This document shows positions 19,681 through 41,982 of a stretch of DNA of 64,000 nt, piece after piece. The DNA comes from Elmis aenea (taxonomy: Eukaryota; Arthropoda; Insecta; Coleoptera; Elmidae): NCBI GenBank assembly GCA_947652605.1, contig OX393576.1, positions 14,410,575-14,474,574 on the forward strand, read 5' to 3'. The notes under the pieces are model-generated. The model was not told the origin of the DNA and made no database searches. It was given only the letters and a program-made list of their open reading frames with translations. Every line of letters begins with the position of its first letter. The stretch's first letter is position 1. Made by a program: the position numbers and the translations under genes.

Positions 19681-20337
19681 CTTTGAAACACTAACTGTTC
19701 AATCGCCCTCCCCAAAGATTCAATAATGTTCAAATAATTACACTAAATATTCGTACACACACTCTAATCTTCTTATCACAGATACATTTCAACTAATAAA
19801 TTTCAGTTAGATCGACCGATGACAGTTATAAATTCGGCACACTTTACAACTGAATAATTCGTCGTCAAAATGGCGTCTCTGTCTCATCTATATTGCATTT
19901 GTTTGTTATTTCTCCGTTCGTAATACAGCTCATACGCATACGCCCCTTATGTCAACGTAGCAGCTAGTGCGCATGCGCCAAATATTTTATATTTGTATGT
20001 ACAATTTTATTAAAAGAATAAAACACAGTTAAAATTTCTTGCAATAAATGTAAATCTGCATACAATAATTAAGTATTTTAAAGACACTGAAATTTTTTAT
20101 TAGGATGATTATATCTCGTAACACACAAGGTCATCATTGTTTTTACAATTTATTTGTAAATGACTAATGATGAATGTCTTATCATAAAAAGATTCTATTA
20201 ATCAACAAATATTTATAATTTAATCACACCACTAATTGTTTCTAGAAAGAATTGCGTTAGTAAACAACTAACTGTTTTAAAATTATTGTTTTAGTGTACT
20301 TTAATTGTAATTCCATTTGTACATTATTACTTCACTA
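19681..20337. promoter_or_regulatory. Rab11 5' flank; presumed promoter/5' UTR region
   Basis: This lies directly upstream of the Rab11 start codon on the minus strand. It includes a stretch with higher GC at 19860-19990 ('cttatgtcaacgtagcagc', 'agtgcgcatgcgcc') that could be the core promoter. No TATA box or initiator is clear enough to place the start site. The palindromic 'gcgcatgcgc' at about 19969-19978 resembles an NRF-1-type site. This is inference only. Confidence 0.35.
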
Positions 20338-20521
20338 CAGAACCGGTCCTAGGGTTTGCGGGGCCGTGTGCGAAAACAAATGCGAGGCCGGATATTTTGA
20401 TAAAGGGCCGAGTTAAAGTAAAATGTTACAAAAAACTGAAAAAACAGGCTGGTGATCTAAAAAAAAAGCACCCTAGACGGCTAGCGCGGTGCACACCCTG
20501 CCCCCCCTAGGGCCGGCCCTG
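20338..20521. mobile_element. hAT-type MITE, 8-bp TSD CTTCACTA
   Basis: The element begins CAGAACCGGTCCTAGGG and ends with the near complement CCCTAGGGCCGGCCCTG. It is flanked by perfect 8-bp direct repeats CTTCACTA (20330-20337 and 20522-20529). An 8-bp duplication and CAGGG-type ends are standard for the hAT superfamily. The 184-bp body has no open frame. Confidence 0.9.
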
Positions 20522-20529
20522 CTTCACTA

Positions 20530-21842
20530 AACTTTTTTCGAAAGAGGCTCGACACCAAAGCAATTACATATGATATTAAATAATTCATTGATATTACGCA
20601 TGTATAACATAGTCATCTCAATTACAACTTATTTTTGAGCTTTTGTATGCATCGCCTCAAAAAGCAAGCAATTACGAGCTATTTACTTTTAAACTGTTAC
20701 AAGTAATCAAATGAATCACCAAAATGAAATTATAGTAATAAATAATTCTATTGAAATAAAATAACACATAAAGAATAAAAAGGCAATTTATTTTTCAGAT
20801 TTCAGCAGTGGTACCAGCATTACTGATTTCATACGCAACAGTCTTGAAACCACACAACAAATATAAATAGAACTTACATAAATAAATACACATAACTCTG
20901 ATACCTTTTTAAACTAGTACAAATTTAGATATATTTTCGTTGTTAAAACATATTTACCTTATTTATATTATTTACAAAACAGTTTACACATTATTCAGAA
21001 TACAAAGCAATATATACTATTTTACATATTATACATTTATCAAGTTTAAATAAAACTAGATTTAAAATAATTTATTGTTCAATACTACATGTGACATATC
21101 CATAAAGAAACAGTGCTGCTTACAAGGCACGACTTTTAAGACACATATTTATATAAAATAATATCACGTAACCCAGTACTGAACTGTGTACAAAATTACG
21201 AAACAACTGTAAAAACATACTAAAGCGATGAGATATAATCTACAACGACAATAACATCTTTATGGATAGCCAATATATATCACATTTATCGTATATTAAA
21301 AATGTAGCACCATTATTCAAATTCCTTATTTAAGCTGTACAATAAAATTTATTCGATTATTTTTTCTTGCCACACGATTGTACTATTACTTTCGCTAACC
21401 CTTACAATTCCACATTATAATACACACAACAAACCATTTCAGAAATTTAATTTTTTAATGGAAGATAAGCACAATACTAAACTTCTTGTCATCTATAATA
21501 CGGACTGCATAACAAAAATGTTTAGCACAAGGTAGTCTTCATTTGTTTAAAACAATTGTTTTTTTATTATCCCAACATCATAGTAGTCATGTACATACTA
21601 ATGACAGGTCGGTTTAAAATAAGCATTAAAATATTGCACTTGCTAAGTTACAAGTGTCATCATATGTTAAGTCTTGTAGTTACACATGAGCAAACGAATT
21701 AACTTGTGCAGACAACATAACTTCGAAGGCAATTTTAAATGTTCAGCACAACGTTAAATAACAGCTGCGGAATTTCTACACTTAATTTTTTTTTATGGAT
21801 TTTATAATCATCAAGTTGTATCATACATACAAGTTTATTTAT
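20530..21842. other. AT-rich intergenic DNA, nothing recognised
   Basis: No coding signal or clear repeat was found. Some of the interval up to 27644 may be the long 3' untranslated region of warts, which is read leftward, but no specific polyadenylation site can be chosen from sequence. Confidence 0.4.
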
Positions 21843-22234
21843 ATATGAGCCGCTCAGTTGCCAAATCGATTAACTCCACAAAACAAAAAGTAGAGAAAAT
21901 TGACAAAATAGTAAAGCCTTTTTTTGAAATTCTTTTTTTAATTTAAATTCAAATAACCATTGTAGGATGTATTATTACAGGTGTATCTTTCATCCAACAA
22001 AGTATAAAATACATAAAATAGTATTTCCCAGAAAGAATTGGTTTTTGGAAAAAAAAAAGTTTATTATTTGACGGCCAAACGTTTTTTTTTGTGATTTAGT
22101 GGTATTAAACCTAATTTTTAAGCAAAGTTATTTTAAATATAAAAAGTTAAGCTTCAATCAAGAGCTTTGGCACTAAAATCTAAAAAAAATCAATAAGTGG
22201 AGTTAATCGATTTGGCCTATGAACGGCTCATATG
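21843..22234. mobile_element. TIR MITE (ATATGAGCCG..CAAATCGATTAACTCC ends)
   Basis: Left end 'atatgagccgctcagttg' followed by 'ccaaatcgattaactccac', with the near complement 'gtggagttaatcgatttgg...gaacggctcatat' at 22197-22234. The inverted repeats are about 40 bp around a 310-bp AT-rich body. A target duplication is not clear, so the superfamily is not assigned. Confidence 0.75.
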
Positions 22235-23201
22235 TGAAACAACCTATTTCTTGATTTTGGTAACAATATTTGATCCTTAAAAATTTTCAATGTTGATATT
22301 GAACTTTACTGTCATTTATTTACTACAAAAAAAAAAGTGATTTAAACTGACAAGTTATCAATCATTATGTATGAATATACTACAAACTCGAAAAAATGTA
22401 TATTTTACATGTATAAAACCCAAACTGTGTCATCTTCTGAAGTTTTGGTACTGCCTTAATCAACCTCGTGTAACATATTGCAACTATACAAAGTTCCACA
22501 TAATGTAACAGGTTTCACAGAAAGAGATAACTGTAAACAAATTTCTTGCGTTAAGAATTTTCTTTGAACTTGAACTACTTGATTGCAGATTTTCAGAAAT
22601 GGTTTATTCAAGAAAATCTAACAATGACACAAGCCATACAAGAAATTTGTTTACTACATGTATTACTTTATTACCATATGTGACAATTACTTTATTCTGA
22701 CAAAAATATGTCTAAACAAATATATTTTTATTACCTTTGAACTACTACCAACTAATTATGTTTGTCAGCATTTTTTTTAAAATTAATACAAAAATCACTA
22801 CATAACTGGTTCACAAGGAAGACATTTAAAAAAATATATATAATGGTACTTTAAAATTTTTACTCCGCAACAATGGCGATTAATTATTAATTCACTAGGA
22901 TGGTTAAAAAATCTGCACCTATATTATCACAAAATTTAAAAATATTTGAATCAACTGTCCAGCAGTTATGAAGTTCATTAATCTCATACAGCAAACCATG
23001 ATCAGATTTTATTATATATAAAATGCAGTAATAAAAATTACACAAACGCGCAGTTCCTTAACATAAAGACGAGCCATTCTCATCTAAAAGTTATGTACCT
23101 TAAAGGTAACATATTAGTACGAATTTAGTTTAAACAGCTGTTTGGAAAACATAAAGATACTTAATCAAATTAATGATTTCCAGTAACATAAGAGCAACGC
23201 T
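22235..23201. other. AT-rich intergenic DNA, nothing recognised
   Basis: No open frame with a family resemblance and no obvious repeat structure. Confidence 0.4.
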
Positions 23202-23209
23202 GTTAAAAG

Positions 23210-23581
23210 TAGGGGTGGGCGATATATCGATATATCGATAAATATCGATATAATTTTGATATCGATATATCGAAATATCGGATATCGATATATCGATATT
23301 CCGACATTCCGATATATCGATATTTTAAGGGCGAGAAGCTTTTTTTTTTTTTATGTCACCAGTCTCTTTTTTCACTTTTTTACCGACTTTTTTAGCTTCG
23401 CGCCGCTTTTATATCGAAATTTCGATATGTCGATATATATCGATATATCGATATTCCGATATGTCGATATATCGATATATCGATATGTCGATATATCGAT
23501 ATGTCGATATTTCGATATATCGATATGTCGATATATATAGATATAATTTCGATATCGAAATTTGGATATCGCCCACCCCTA
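23210..23581. mobile_element. hAT-type MITE with GATATC/TCGATA repeat body, TSD GTTAAAAG
   Basis: Perfect 8-bp flanks GTTAAAAG (23202-23209, 23582-23589) enclose an element that starts TAGGGGTGGGCGATAT and ends with its complement ATATCGCCCACCCCTA. Most of the body is degenerate (TATCGA)n sequence on both sides of a short unique core (about 23327-23410) with a poly-T run. Open frames of 94, 77 and 68 codons here are repeat artefacts (YRYID-type repeats). Confidence 0.92.
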
Positions 23582-24325
23582 GTTAAAAGCATAAGCAAGT
23601 TTTAGAATCACTCGCTATTGTACAATAATATTCATAGTAAACTCCATTAAATTGACATGACCAAACAAACGCTAATTACTTTATTACAACCAAACTCAGA
23701 ATATTAGAAAGGTTGATTTTGGCAGCAGGAGTTTCAAAATATTTTTTAATTAACGCAACAATTGCAAATGTGAATTATGATTTGCAATGTGCTTTTCTTT
23801 TTTAAATTTTCACTGCTCCATTTAAATAAACTTGCCAACTTTTGATACAGGAATATTGCAGTCTCAGTTATTTTATTTTACTTACTTTAATAAGCAAGGT
23901 GCTAAAAAAAGCTGTACCAAGTCTATTAACATATTTCACTTCAAAATTAATACTTTTCCAAAAAAACGTGTTTAAATTCATAAATAACAACACAAAGATA
24001 CCCAAATGATTGACCTACTAACACAAAAAGTACACTTCCCATCAATTACCTATGCCATTTTATAAAGGGTTACTGTAACAGTAAAAAGCTTAGGATGAAA
24101 GTTTTTTACATGTTAAATAATTTTAACTTTGCTATGTTAATATATAAACTGAATGATATTGACTGTTAACTGAAAATTATCGTTCAGCAAAACCTTGAAA
24201 TTAACGGACCACAATTTAATGGATTTCAGAATCAGTGAACAGGATTCAATGTCAATATTTCCTTAATTATATGTATAAATTAAAGGCTACGTCTGTATCT
24301 TAACAGCTGTATTTTGTTGTTTTAT

Positions 24326-24495
24326 AACAGGCCCCATTGCATAACGGTTAAACCTGGGATTGACCCCGGAATTGAACAACGTTAACCCAAGAATTAGGCA
24401 AAATCACAGCATAATTGGCACCGATATTGCCTAGTTTTAGGGATTAACTTGTATTTTAACACCAGTGTTGCTTAGTGCAATTGAGCCCGAGTGTT
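24326..24495. mobile_element. possible short TIR element (GGGCYCAATTGCA)
   Basis: 'caggccccattgcataa' at the left and the complement of 'gtgcaattgagcccg' at the right form an imperfect inverted repeat around a 140-bp body that itself has mirrored 'gttaaccc'/'gggattaac' segments. No target duplication is evident. Tentative. Confidence 0.35.
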
Positions 24496-25452
24496 TTTTT
24501 AAATGTACGACATGTATTGTACTTGCATACAACTAAACTTGCAATTTTTAATCGAAAAATAGATTATTTTGTGCTTCAGAATATAAAATTTGTTACGTAG
24601 CAAACTTTCGATTTGATACAGGTTTTTTACAGACATTTAGATTTTACAGACAACTCTTCGAGCAATTAGTCCATTAAATCTAGGTTTTACTGTATTTACT
24701 TTTAAAAAACAAGCTAATGATCTTAAAATAACCTATCACATGGCTAATTTAGAGAGCTTTGGCAAATTGAAAATGTGCCACTTACAGACAAAGAAAATAA
24801 ATTATATGCGCACGTACATTGCAAACGAAGAGCACTTTTGAATGAATACTTTTAAGTACTTTTAATGTATTACGTTTCTTAAATAACAAAATGTACACAT
24901 ATAAATTAAAAAAATAAAAACTATGATTTATGAAATCTTAACATAAGATAATAACATTTATTTTTACTGACTAGACATTTGTTAGATGACCTACAAGCAG
25001 GATATAAAATATACATAAAATGCTTGCCAGATAATTAATAAATTAATTTGAATAGGCTAGTTGTTGAATATTATGCAACTTAAAAGAAAGCAATTAATTC
25101 ATTGTTAGAAGAAAACTTAAATATACACATGCTTTTAATTTTTATAAAAACATTAGTATATATGCATAGAAAGTTATATATTATTGCAAAATTGGTCAAT
25201 TTAATTTCAAAAATTGTATAAGCAAAGTGTCAACAATGTAAGTTGAGAAATTTATTTATGATTCACTTAAAACTCATTTTAAACACATTTAGAAAATTTT
25301 GTAAATCATGTGGACTGGACATTTGGGAAAAAAACAGAAGATTATCAGCCAAAGTTTCTTTTGTATAAAAGATGCAACAAAGTTTTATTAATAAGAGGTT
25401 TTTAAAATAAAAAAATACCTGTGTACAACATTTCAGAAAGATCAGTTTATAT

Positions 25453-26491
25453 CAGGGGTGGACAAAAACCGGCCGCGGGCCAAGTGTGGCCCTTTTAATT
25501 GCTTAAACCGGCCCGTTATGAAATCCTATGCAAGGAACATGTACAGGGTGTCACACAAAAAACGCCGCAAGCTGTAACTCCGTTGTTTGTGGTCCGATTT
25601 TGATGAACAAAAAAGTAAATGAAATGGCCCTCAAACACTATAAACTGAATTGGATTTCAATTTTTTTCAAGTTCAACTTAAATGTCAAACAATAGTCAAT
25701 TTTTTTTTCAGATGGCACCATCTATTTTTTTTACTAATCCTATTAGTTTTTTTTTTTCTGAATTCAATGATGTAATAATAAGTTGATTTTAGTGCAAAAC
25801 TAATAAAAAATAAAAGTTTAACAATAATAAGTTAGGTTTCACAAAATTTTCAAGTGTGCCGTGGAAAACAAAACATTTCTGTGTTATTCAACAGAAAATT
25901 AGATCAACAAAAATACCACACTGATGTTTAAATGACATTTGTTGATTAAGATTTTTTTGTTTTCCACGGTACGCTTGAAAATTTTGTAAAACCTAACTTA
26001 TTTCTGTTAAACTTTTATTTTTTATTTCTTATTATTGTTGCACTAAAATCAACTAATCATTACATCATTGAATTCAGAAAAAAAAATATCTAACAGAATT
26101 AGTAATAAAAAATAGATGGTGCCATTTGAAAAAAAAAGTTGACTCTCGGTTGACATTTAAGTTGAACTTGAAAAAAAGTGAAATCCAATTCAGTTTATAG
26201 TGCTTGAAGGGCGTTTTCATTTTTGGAGTTTTTTGTGTGCCACCCTGTATGTGTAACGACATTTTTATCTCTTTCTTACTCGATTTTGTATGCAAACTAT
26301 CACAATCAACAGTTTTTTAAACTATAAAATATCAAATTTAATGCATAAAATGCTATTTCACGTTGTATTCTTTTTACTCCACTCCCCCCCGTTGTGTCCT
26401 GGCAAAATATTGATTGAAGCAGCTTGTTACAGCTCGCTTGATGTACCAAAAAACCTTTCTGGCCCGTGCTTAAAAGTTTTTGCCCACCCCG
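25453..26491. mobile_element. hAT-type element, TSD GTTTATAT, split by a nested palindrome
   Basis: Flanked by the perfect 8-bp repeat GTTTATAT (25445-25452, 26492-26499). It starts CAGGGGTGGACAAAAACCGG and ends 'agtttttgcccaccccg', the usual CAGGGGTGGGCAAA-type hAT end. About 700 bp of its interior (25543-26248) is a separate palindromic insertion, so the original element was only about 330 bp. The remaining body is non-coding. Confidence 0.9.
25543..26248. mobile_element. palindromic element, ACAGGGTGTCACACAAAA ends, nested in hAT
   Basis: 'acagggtgtcacacaaaa' at 25543 mirrors 'ttttgtgtgccaccctgt' ending 26248. Arms of about 300 bp share 'atggcaccatctatttttt' (25713-25731) and its complement (26102-26121). 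Minus-strand frames of up to 73 codons in the arms are not conserved between the arms. Confidence 0.9.
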
Positions 26492-26499
26492 GTTTATAT

Positions 26500-27644
26500 T
26501 GATTTTAAAAGAACAGCATTATCAATTAACTAATGTTTTACATCAGTTAAACAAATTGCTTATTGAGTATTTATCTAAGTGGTTTTTACCACTTGCTGTT
26601 TTTTTTTTTTTGTTAAATCTCATTTTATCAAAGTAATGATAACTTCCTGTTATACAGGTACCGAACAACTTTTCTTTACAAATGTTGCACTTTTTACAAA
26701 GAGGTAACTTTTCCAGACAATAATATTTGCCATCACCTACTTTATTTGCAAAAATTAGAAATGTACTTAAACGGAGTTTTAAGTTAAGCAGAAATGAACC
26801 TCAAAATATTAAATTGAAAATCAAAAATTTTTGTCCACCACATGCAGTTTTGTTAAGCGACATACTGCATATGTTTTGCTTTGGTGAAAATTTGTATATG
26901 TTTAAAATTGTTTATTTTAAATTGACATGATATATGTAATTTATAATGCTATTCATATTAAATTTGCAAACTTAAATCAAAATAGTCCTTAGTAATTCAG
27001 TTTTACTTTTAATTCCCAAAAAAAGTCTTGCAAAATGTATTTTTACTCTCAAGAGTTTTTTATCTTGTTGATATTAACACAGTTTAATGCATGTTTGATA
27101 TTCTTTTCTACCAAGATAATCAAACTTATTTTCTATTTAAAACGTTTTTTTATTTTGTTTTTTATCAGGCTCTGTTTGAAAAATGCACACAAAACCAATT
27201 CAAAACTTCAACTTATTTTATACCCTTGAAAGGTGCTTATTACATTTTCGAACACCCCTTTTTAATAGGTACGGTAAATTTTAACTTTTTGCTGTTACCG
27301 CAACAGTTTTTAAAAATTTTAATAAGTCGATTTCAATATTTTACATGTATTAAAGCTACTTCGTCAGCTCTTTCAATGACAAAATTATTATATCTATGAA
27401 CAACATCATTAAAAAAAAACTAGATCATATTCAAAAGTGCTCTCGGTGCATGTTAACTATCATAAATAAAATAATGTCAATCATGCGGCCAACTGTAAAG
27501 TTAAACAAACCATCAAACGACTGTTTCGTTAGTTGTTGCCCAACATGAACTGACAATCGAGCGTACACAACTCCAAATTCGGTGGCAAGGACAAGGCCTG
27601 AATTTATCACTTAGGGTTCCACCCCATATTTAACACTACTATAT
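26500..27644. other. AT-rich flank downstream of the warts stop; likely includes its 3' UTR
   Basis: This is the first sequence transcribed after the warts stop codon at 27645. Apart from a poly-T run near 26601-26612, no repeat or open frame stands out. The extent of the 3' untranslated region cannot be read from the sequence. Confidence 0.45.
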
Positions 27645-38810
<11,166 letters not shown>

Positions 38811-40864
38811 GCTGGGCCAGGCACCAGGAAATTCAAATTACATCTCTACTACTAAACCAGAAATTATGTTGTTTGCATATTAACATGGCTCTTTGCTCCA
38901 ACTTTTATTTTTATAGTACTTTATTTTTAATCACAGGCTAGCGAAGAGTATATGTATAAGGCACTGCATATGAACACCTGAAAATGACAAAACTTATATC
39001 AAAAATAAAGTAGGTACATACAAAATGAAACTCATTAACATGTAACACACTGTGAGTTAGGCGAAATTCACATTCTTTTTATGTATATTTTATTAGAAAT
39101 AAGAAATAAATACATGAAAACATAAATAAGGAGCACCCAGGTTTACACCAAAAAATTAGTTTTATGTGGATACATGTTAAAAAAATATTACATTGGGTTA
39201 ACCAACAAACACTATATAATTACCATTTTGTACTTAAAGGGTAAATATTTTTAAAAGTTTTTGTACGCAATTACATAATTATTGGGCATTTTTAAAACTC
39301 TTAACAATCAATGGGCCAATAAAACCACATTCTATAAGTTATATTTAAACAAATTATGCTGATTTTATATTTAACTGGCGTATTTGTTAAATACTGTTTT
39401 AAATAGAAATTTACGCAAAGTAGGCTCTTATACTATATAAACACTAAAATGGTAATTGAAAATACATAAATTGTTGTTTCATTGGTTTGCAAATTCAGTT
39501 CCAGTAATGTAAGGTCATGCATGCTATAAACCGTATGTAGACTAACATGGAACTTATCATAAATGTTACATCTTTTTAAATATAAAGTCGGGAGAATTTC
39601 AGGAATTCGAGAATAAATCCTGAACGATAAAATAAGCGCACGTCTGTCAATGTGCAATACCACACAATGCCCCAGGCGCAGCTTGAGCTATGTGCCAAAT
39701 TACGATCAAATGTCTCACTCGCACGGCATTCCAAGCATGCATTCTTTGGCATTGTGACATGTAACTAATCTGTTACTGTCCAATGCAGATTTCTCGTAAA
39801 ATCACAAAATGTATTACACATTAAATATGCCAATTACCTATAAAATTTGGACCTATTCTCTTGAAATTGCATCACTATGTGACAGATTTAAAGTGTCAAT
39901 CCATCTCGTTCTATATGTAATTTAACAACACTGCACTGACACTTTCTTGTTGCGACCAGAGGATGTACCAATTCCAGCAAAAATAATGATCTACACAATA
40001 AGACACTTTCACCAAACTATTATTTAATTACTAATTAACTTTTTAAGGCACTTAAATATTTAACAACAACAAAGAAAATTTAGTAGGATTCAGATATCGG
40101 CCATCTTACAGAGTGTCAAATTCCAGCAACTACCAACTTAACAATTTTACAAGTTTTCAAAAAACCAGTAAAACTAATATTACATTGCAACTCTTTCTTT
40201 TAAATACAGATGAATGATGAATGTTTATTTATTTAAGGCGTAATATAGCATTATTCACACATATGTAAATATTAAGAAGAACTATTTAATGTTAAAAATA
40301 TTATTTTCGTATGTTACTATTGGTACTACGCTGTGGCTAAGAGATAAGAGTTAACATTCATAACCATAGCCGTGCACATAAATATTTGTTTAATATAAGT
40401 GTTAATAAAATATTTACGAAATTAAATGAAAAGTGGAAACATAAATAACAAAACAAACTAATAACACTTTGTGTAAAAATTAATTTTTGTTTATTATTAA
40501 TTTACATTAACCGTTCTTGTTTTACAAAATTAAATTATGGAAGCAAAATAATTTTTTGAACGCCAATGATTTAAAATATTTTATATTTGGAAACAAAATG
40601 AGAGAAGTATCGTATTCTTTCTCCTTTTTTTCATGTTTATTTATGTGTTGCTAGACCACAGAAACTATAAATATGTGGATTTCCTACTTGATGAAATATA
40701 CTTATTCTTGCGTTGAACTACAAATTTGAACCAAATTGTTAAACTTCTTATGGTTTTGAAGTAATACATGTCACATTTGAAGAAAGTTACATAACCTAAG
40801 TTATTAAAAGAGAAATAAAATGAACTGAGGGCTAATTTCATTGATAAATATAATTATTTTTGAT
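38811..40864. promoter_or_regulatory. divergent intergenic region between warts and NDUFAF4
   Basis: About 2 kb separates the warts start codon (minus) from the NDUFAF4 start codon (plus). It must hold the 5' untranslated exons and promoters of both genes. Neither can be placed with confidence. 'cagatatcggccatcttac' at 40091-40109 could mark a 5' untranslated segment (an ATGGCCG-like context on the minus strand). No open frame or transposon was recognised. Confidence 0.4.
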
Positions 40865-41848
40865 ATGGGTAAAGTTCTTTCGGTTGTATCAAAGTCAATT
40901 AGAAACTTTAATATTGAAAGTAGAGCACATAAAGTGATATCCAGAGATAAACCGATACCAGCTCCAAGACATAAAGCAGATGAAATAGTTCAACAACGTA
41001 TGATGCAAGGTTAAAAACTACATTTAGATGTTTATATTAATTAATAACGATTAAAGTCTTATAGAAAAGCCGGAAGTATATCAAGAATTGCTCAGAAAGA
41101 ATGAAAAATTAGATGGTTATTTAAAGCATGTTTTCGTATCTTCTCATGAATCAGATGTGAGTACAAATGTTATTTTAGGGAAAATTTATTAAACTCATTA
41201 CTAGTAATAGCTTACACCTTTGGAGCAATTTTTTAAAGAGGATTGAAAACTATTTGAAGGTTTTATCGTAAAATTAGTTTTATGTTACATTCTTTTCCGC
41301 TACGCTCCAATTATGTCTTATGATAGATAAAAATTTAGTTTTCCAACTTTTAACGTTATTAGAATGATTTAATGATTAACACAACGAAGCCATAACCCTT
41401 GTACATTTATAGGTTCAGTCAGATACTGCATCTTCCCGACCGTTACCTCTAGACAGAAAAACTGTTGAAGATTTTGAATTTGGTATCAAAGAACCCATTA
41501 ATGTTCCATTGGGCAAAGTAACATTACGTTCAGCAGTGAAGTTCATTACCGATCATCAAACAAATCCTCTTGTTTATACTTCAACGAAAATTGCAGAACA
41601 ATATAATCTTCCCGAAGATACTGTTAGTATGTACAAAAATTAATCATATGTAACTTCAGTTTCATAGATTTCTTTTTGCAGAAAATATATTGAAATATTT
41701 TAAAGTGTATGAAATGTATATACCGCAAGAGCGTGATTCAAAAGCAACTTTCGCTGGACCTGCAATAGCAAGACGACTAGTATTTACAGAAAATCGTAAA
41801 ACAATAGCACCAGGAAAAGACGATATAAAAGAAAAAGACCACACATGA
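40865..41848 (+). CDS. NDUFAF4: NADH dehydrogenase complex I assembly factor 4
   Basis: Mitochondrial factor needed for early assembly of respiratory complex I. Plus-strand coding exons: 40865-41009, 41065-41156, 41413-41626 and 41682-41848 (618 bp, 205 aa). The junctions are CAAG/gttaaa, ttatag/AAAAG, AGAT/gtgagt, tttatag/GTTCAG, GTTA/gtatgt and tttgcag/AAAAT, and the phases agree. The N terminus MGKVLSVVSKSIRNFNIESRA with 'KPIPAPRH' resembles the conserved start of the human protein (RNFNLENRA...PRH), including a Gly-2 that could be myristoylated. The middle has EVYQELLRKNEKLDGYLK. The C-terminal part has 'PLGKVTLRSAVKFI' and 'ILKYFKVYEMYIP', the family's most conserved blocks. It ends 134 bp from the stop codon of esc, which runs toward it. 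Confidence 0.93.
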
Positions 41849-41982
41849 AGTGTTTTTTTTTTTTTAATTAAATAGAGCTGATTAAATAATTACTTATTAT
41901 GTAGTGCCTAATTCTAATATTTATTAAAAATGTTCAAAATCATTAACAAATGTTTTTTATCTGCAATAAAAATGAGTTGTTC
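41849..41982. terminator. convergent 3' ends of NDUFAF4 and esc
   Basis: Only 134 bp lie between the two stop codons. A plus-strand AATAAA at 41965-41970 could serve NDUFAF4, and a minus-strand AATAAA (complement at 41920-41925) could serve esc. If both are used, the two mRNAs overlap at their 3' ends over at least about 50-70 bp. The signals are seen; their use is inferred. Confidence 0.6.

Noticed and set aside
23256..23598. YRYID-repeat open frames
   Set aside because: They translate the TCGATA repeat of a MITE.
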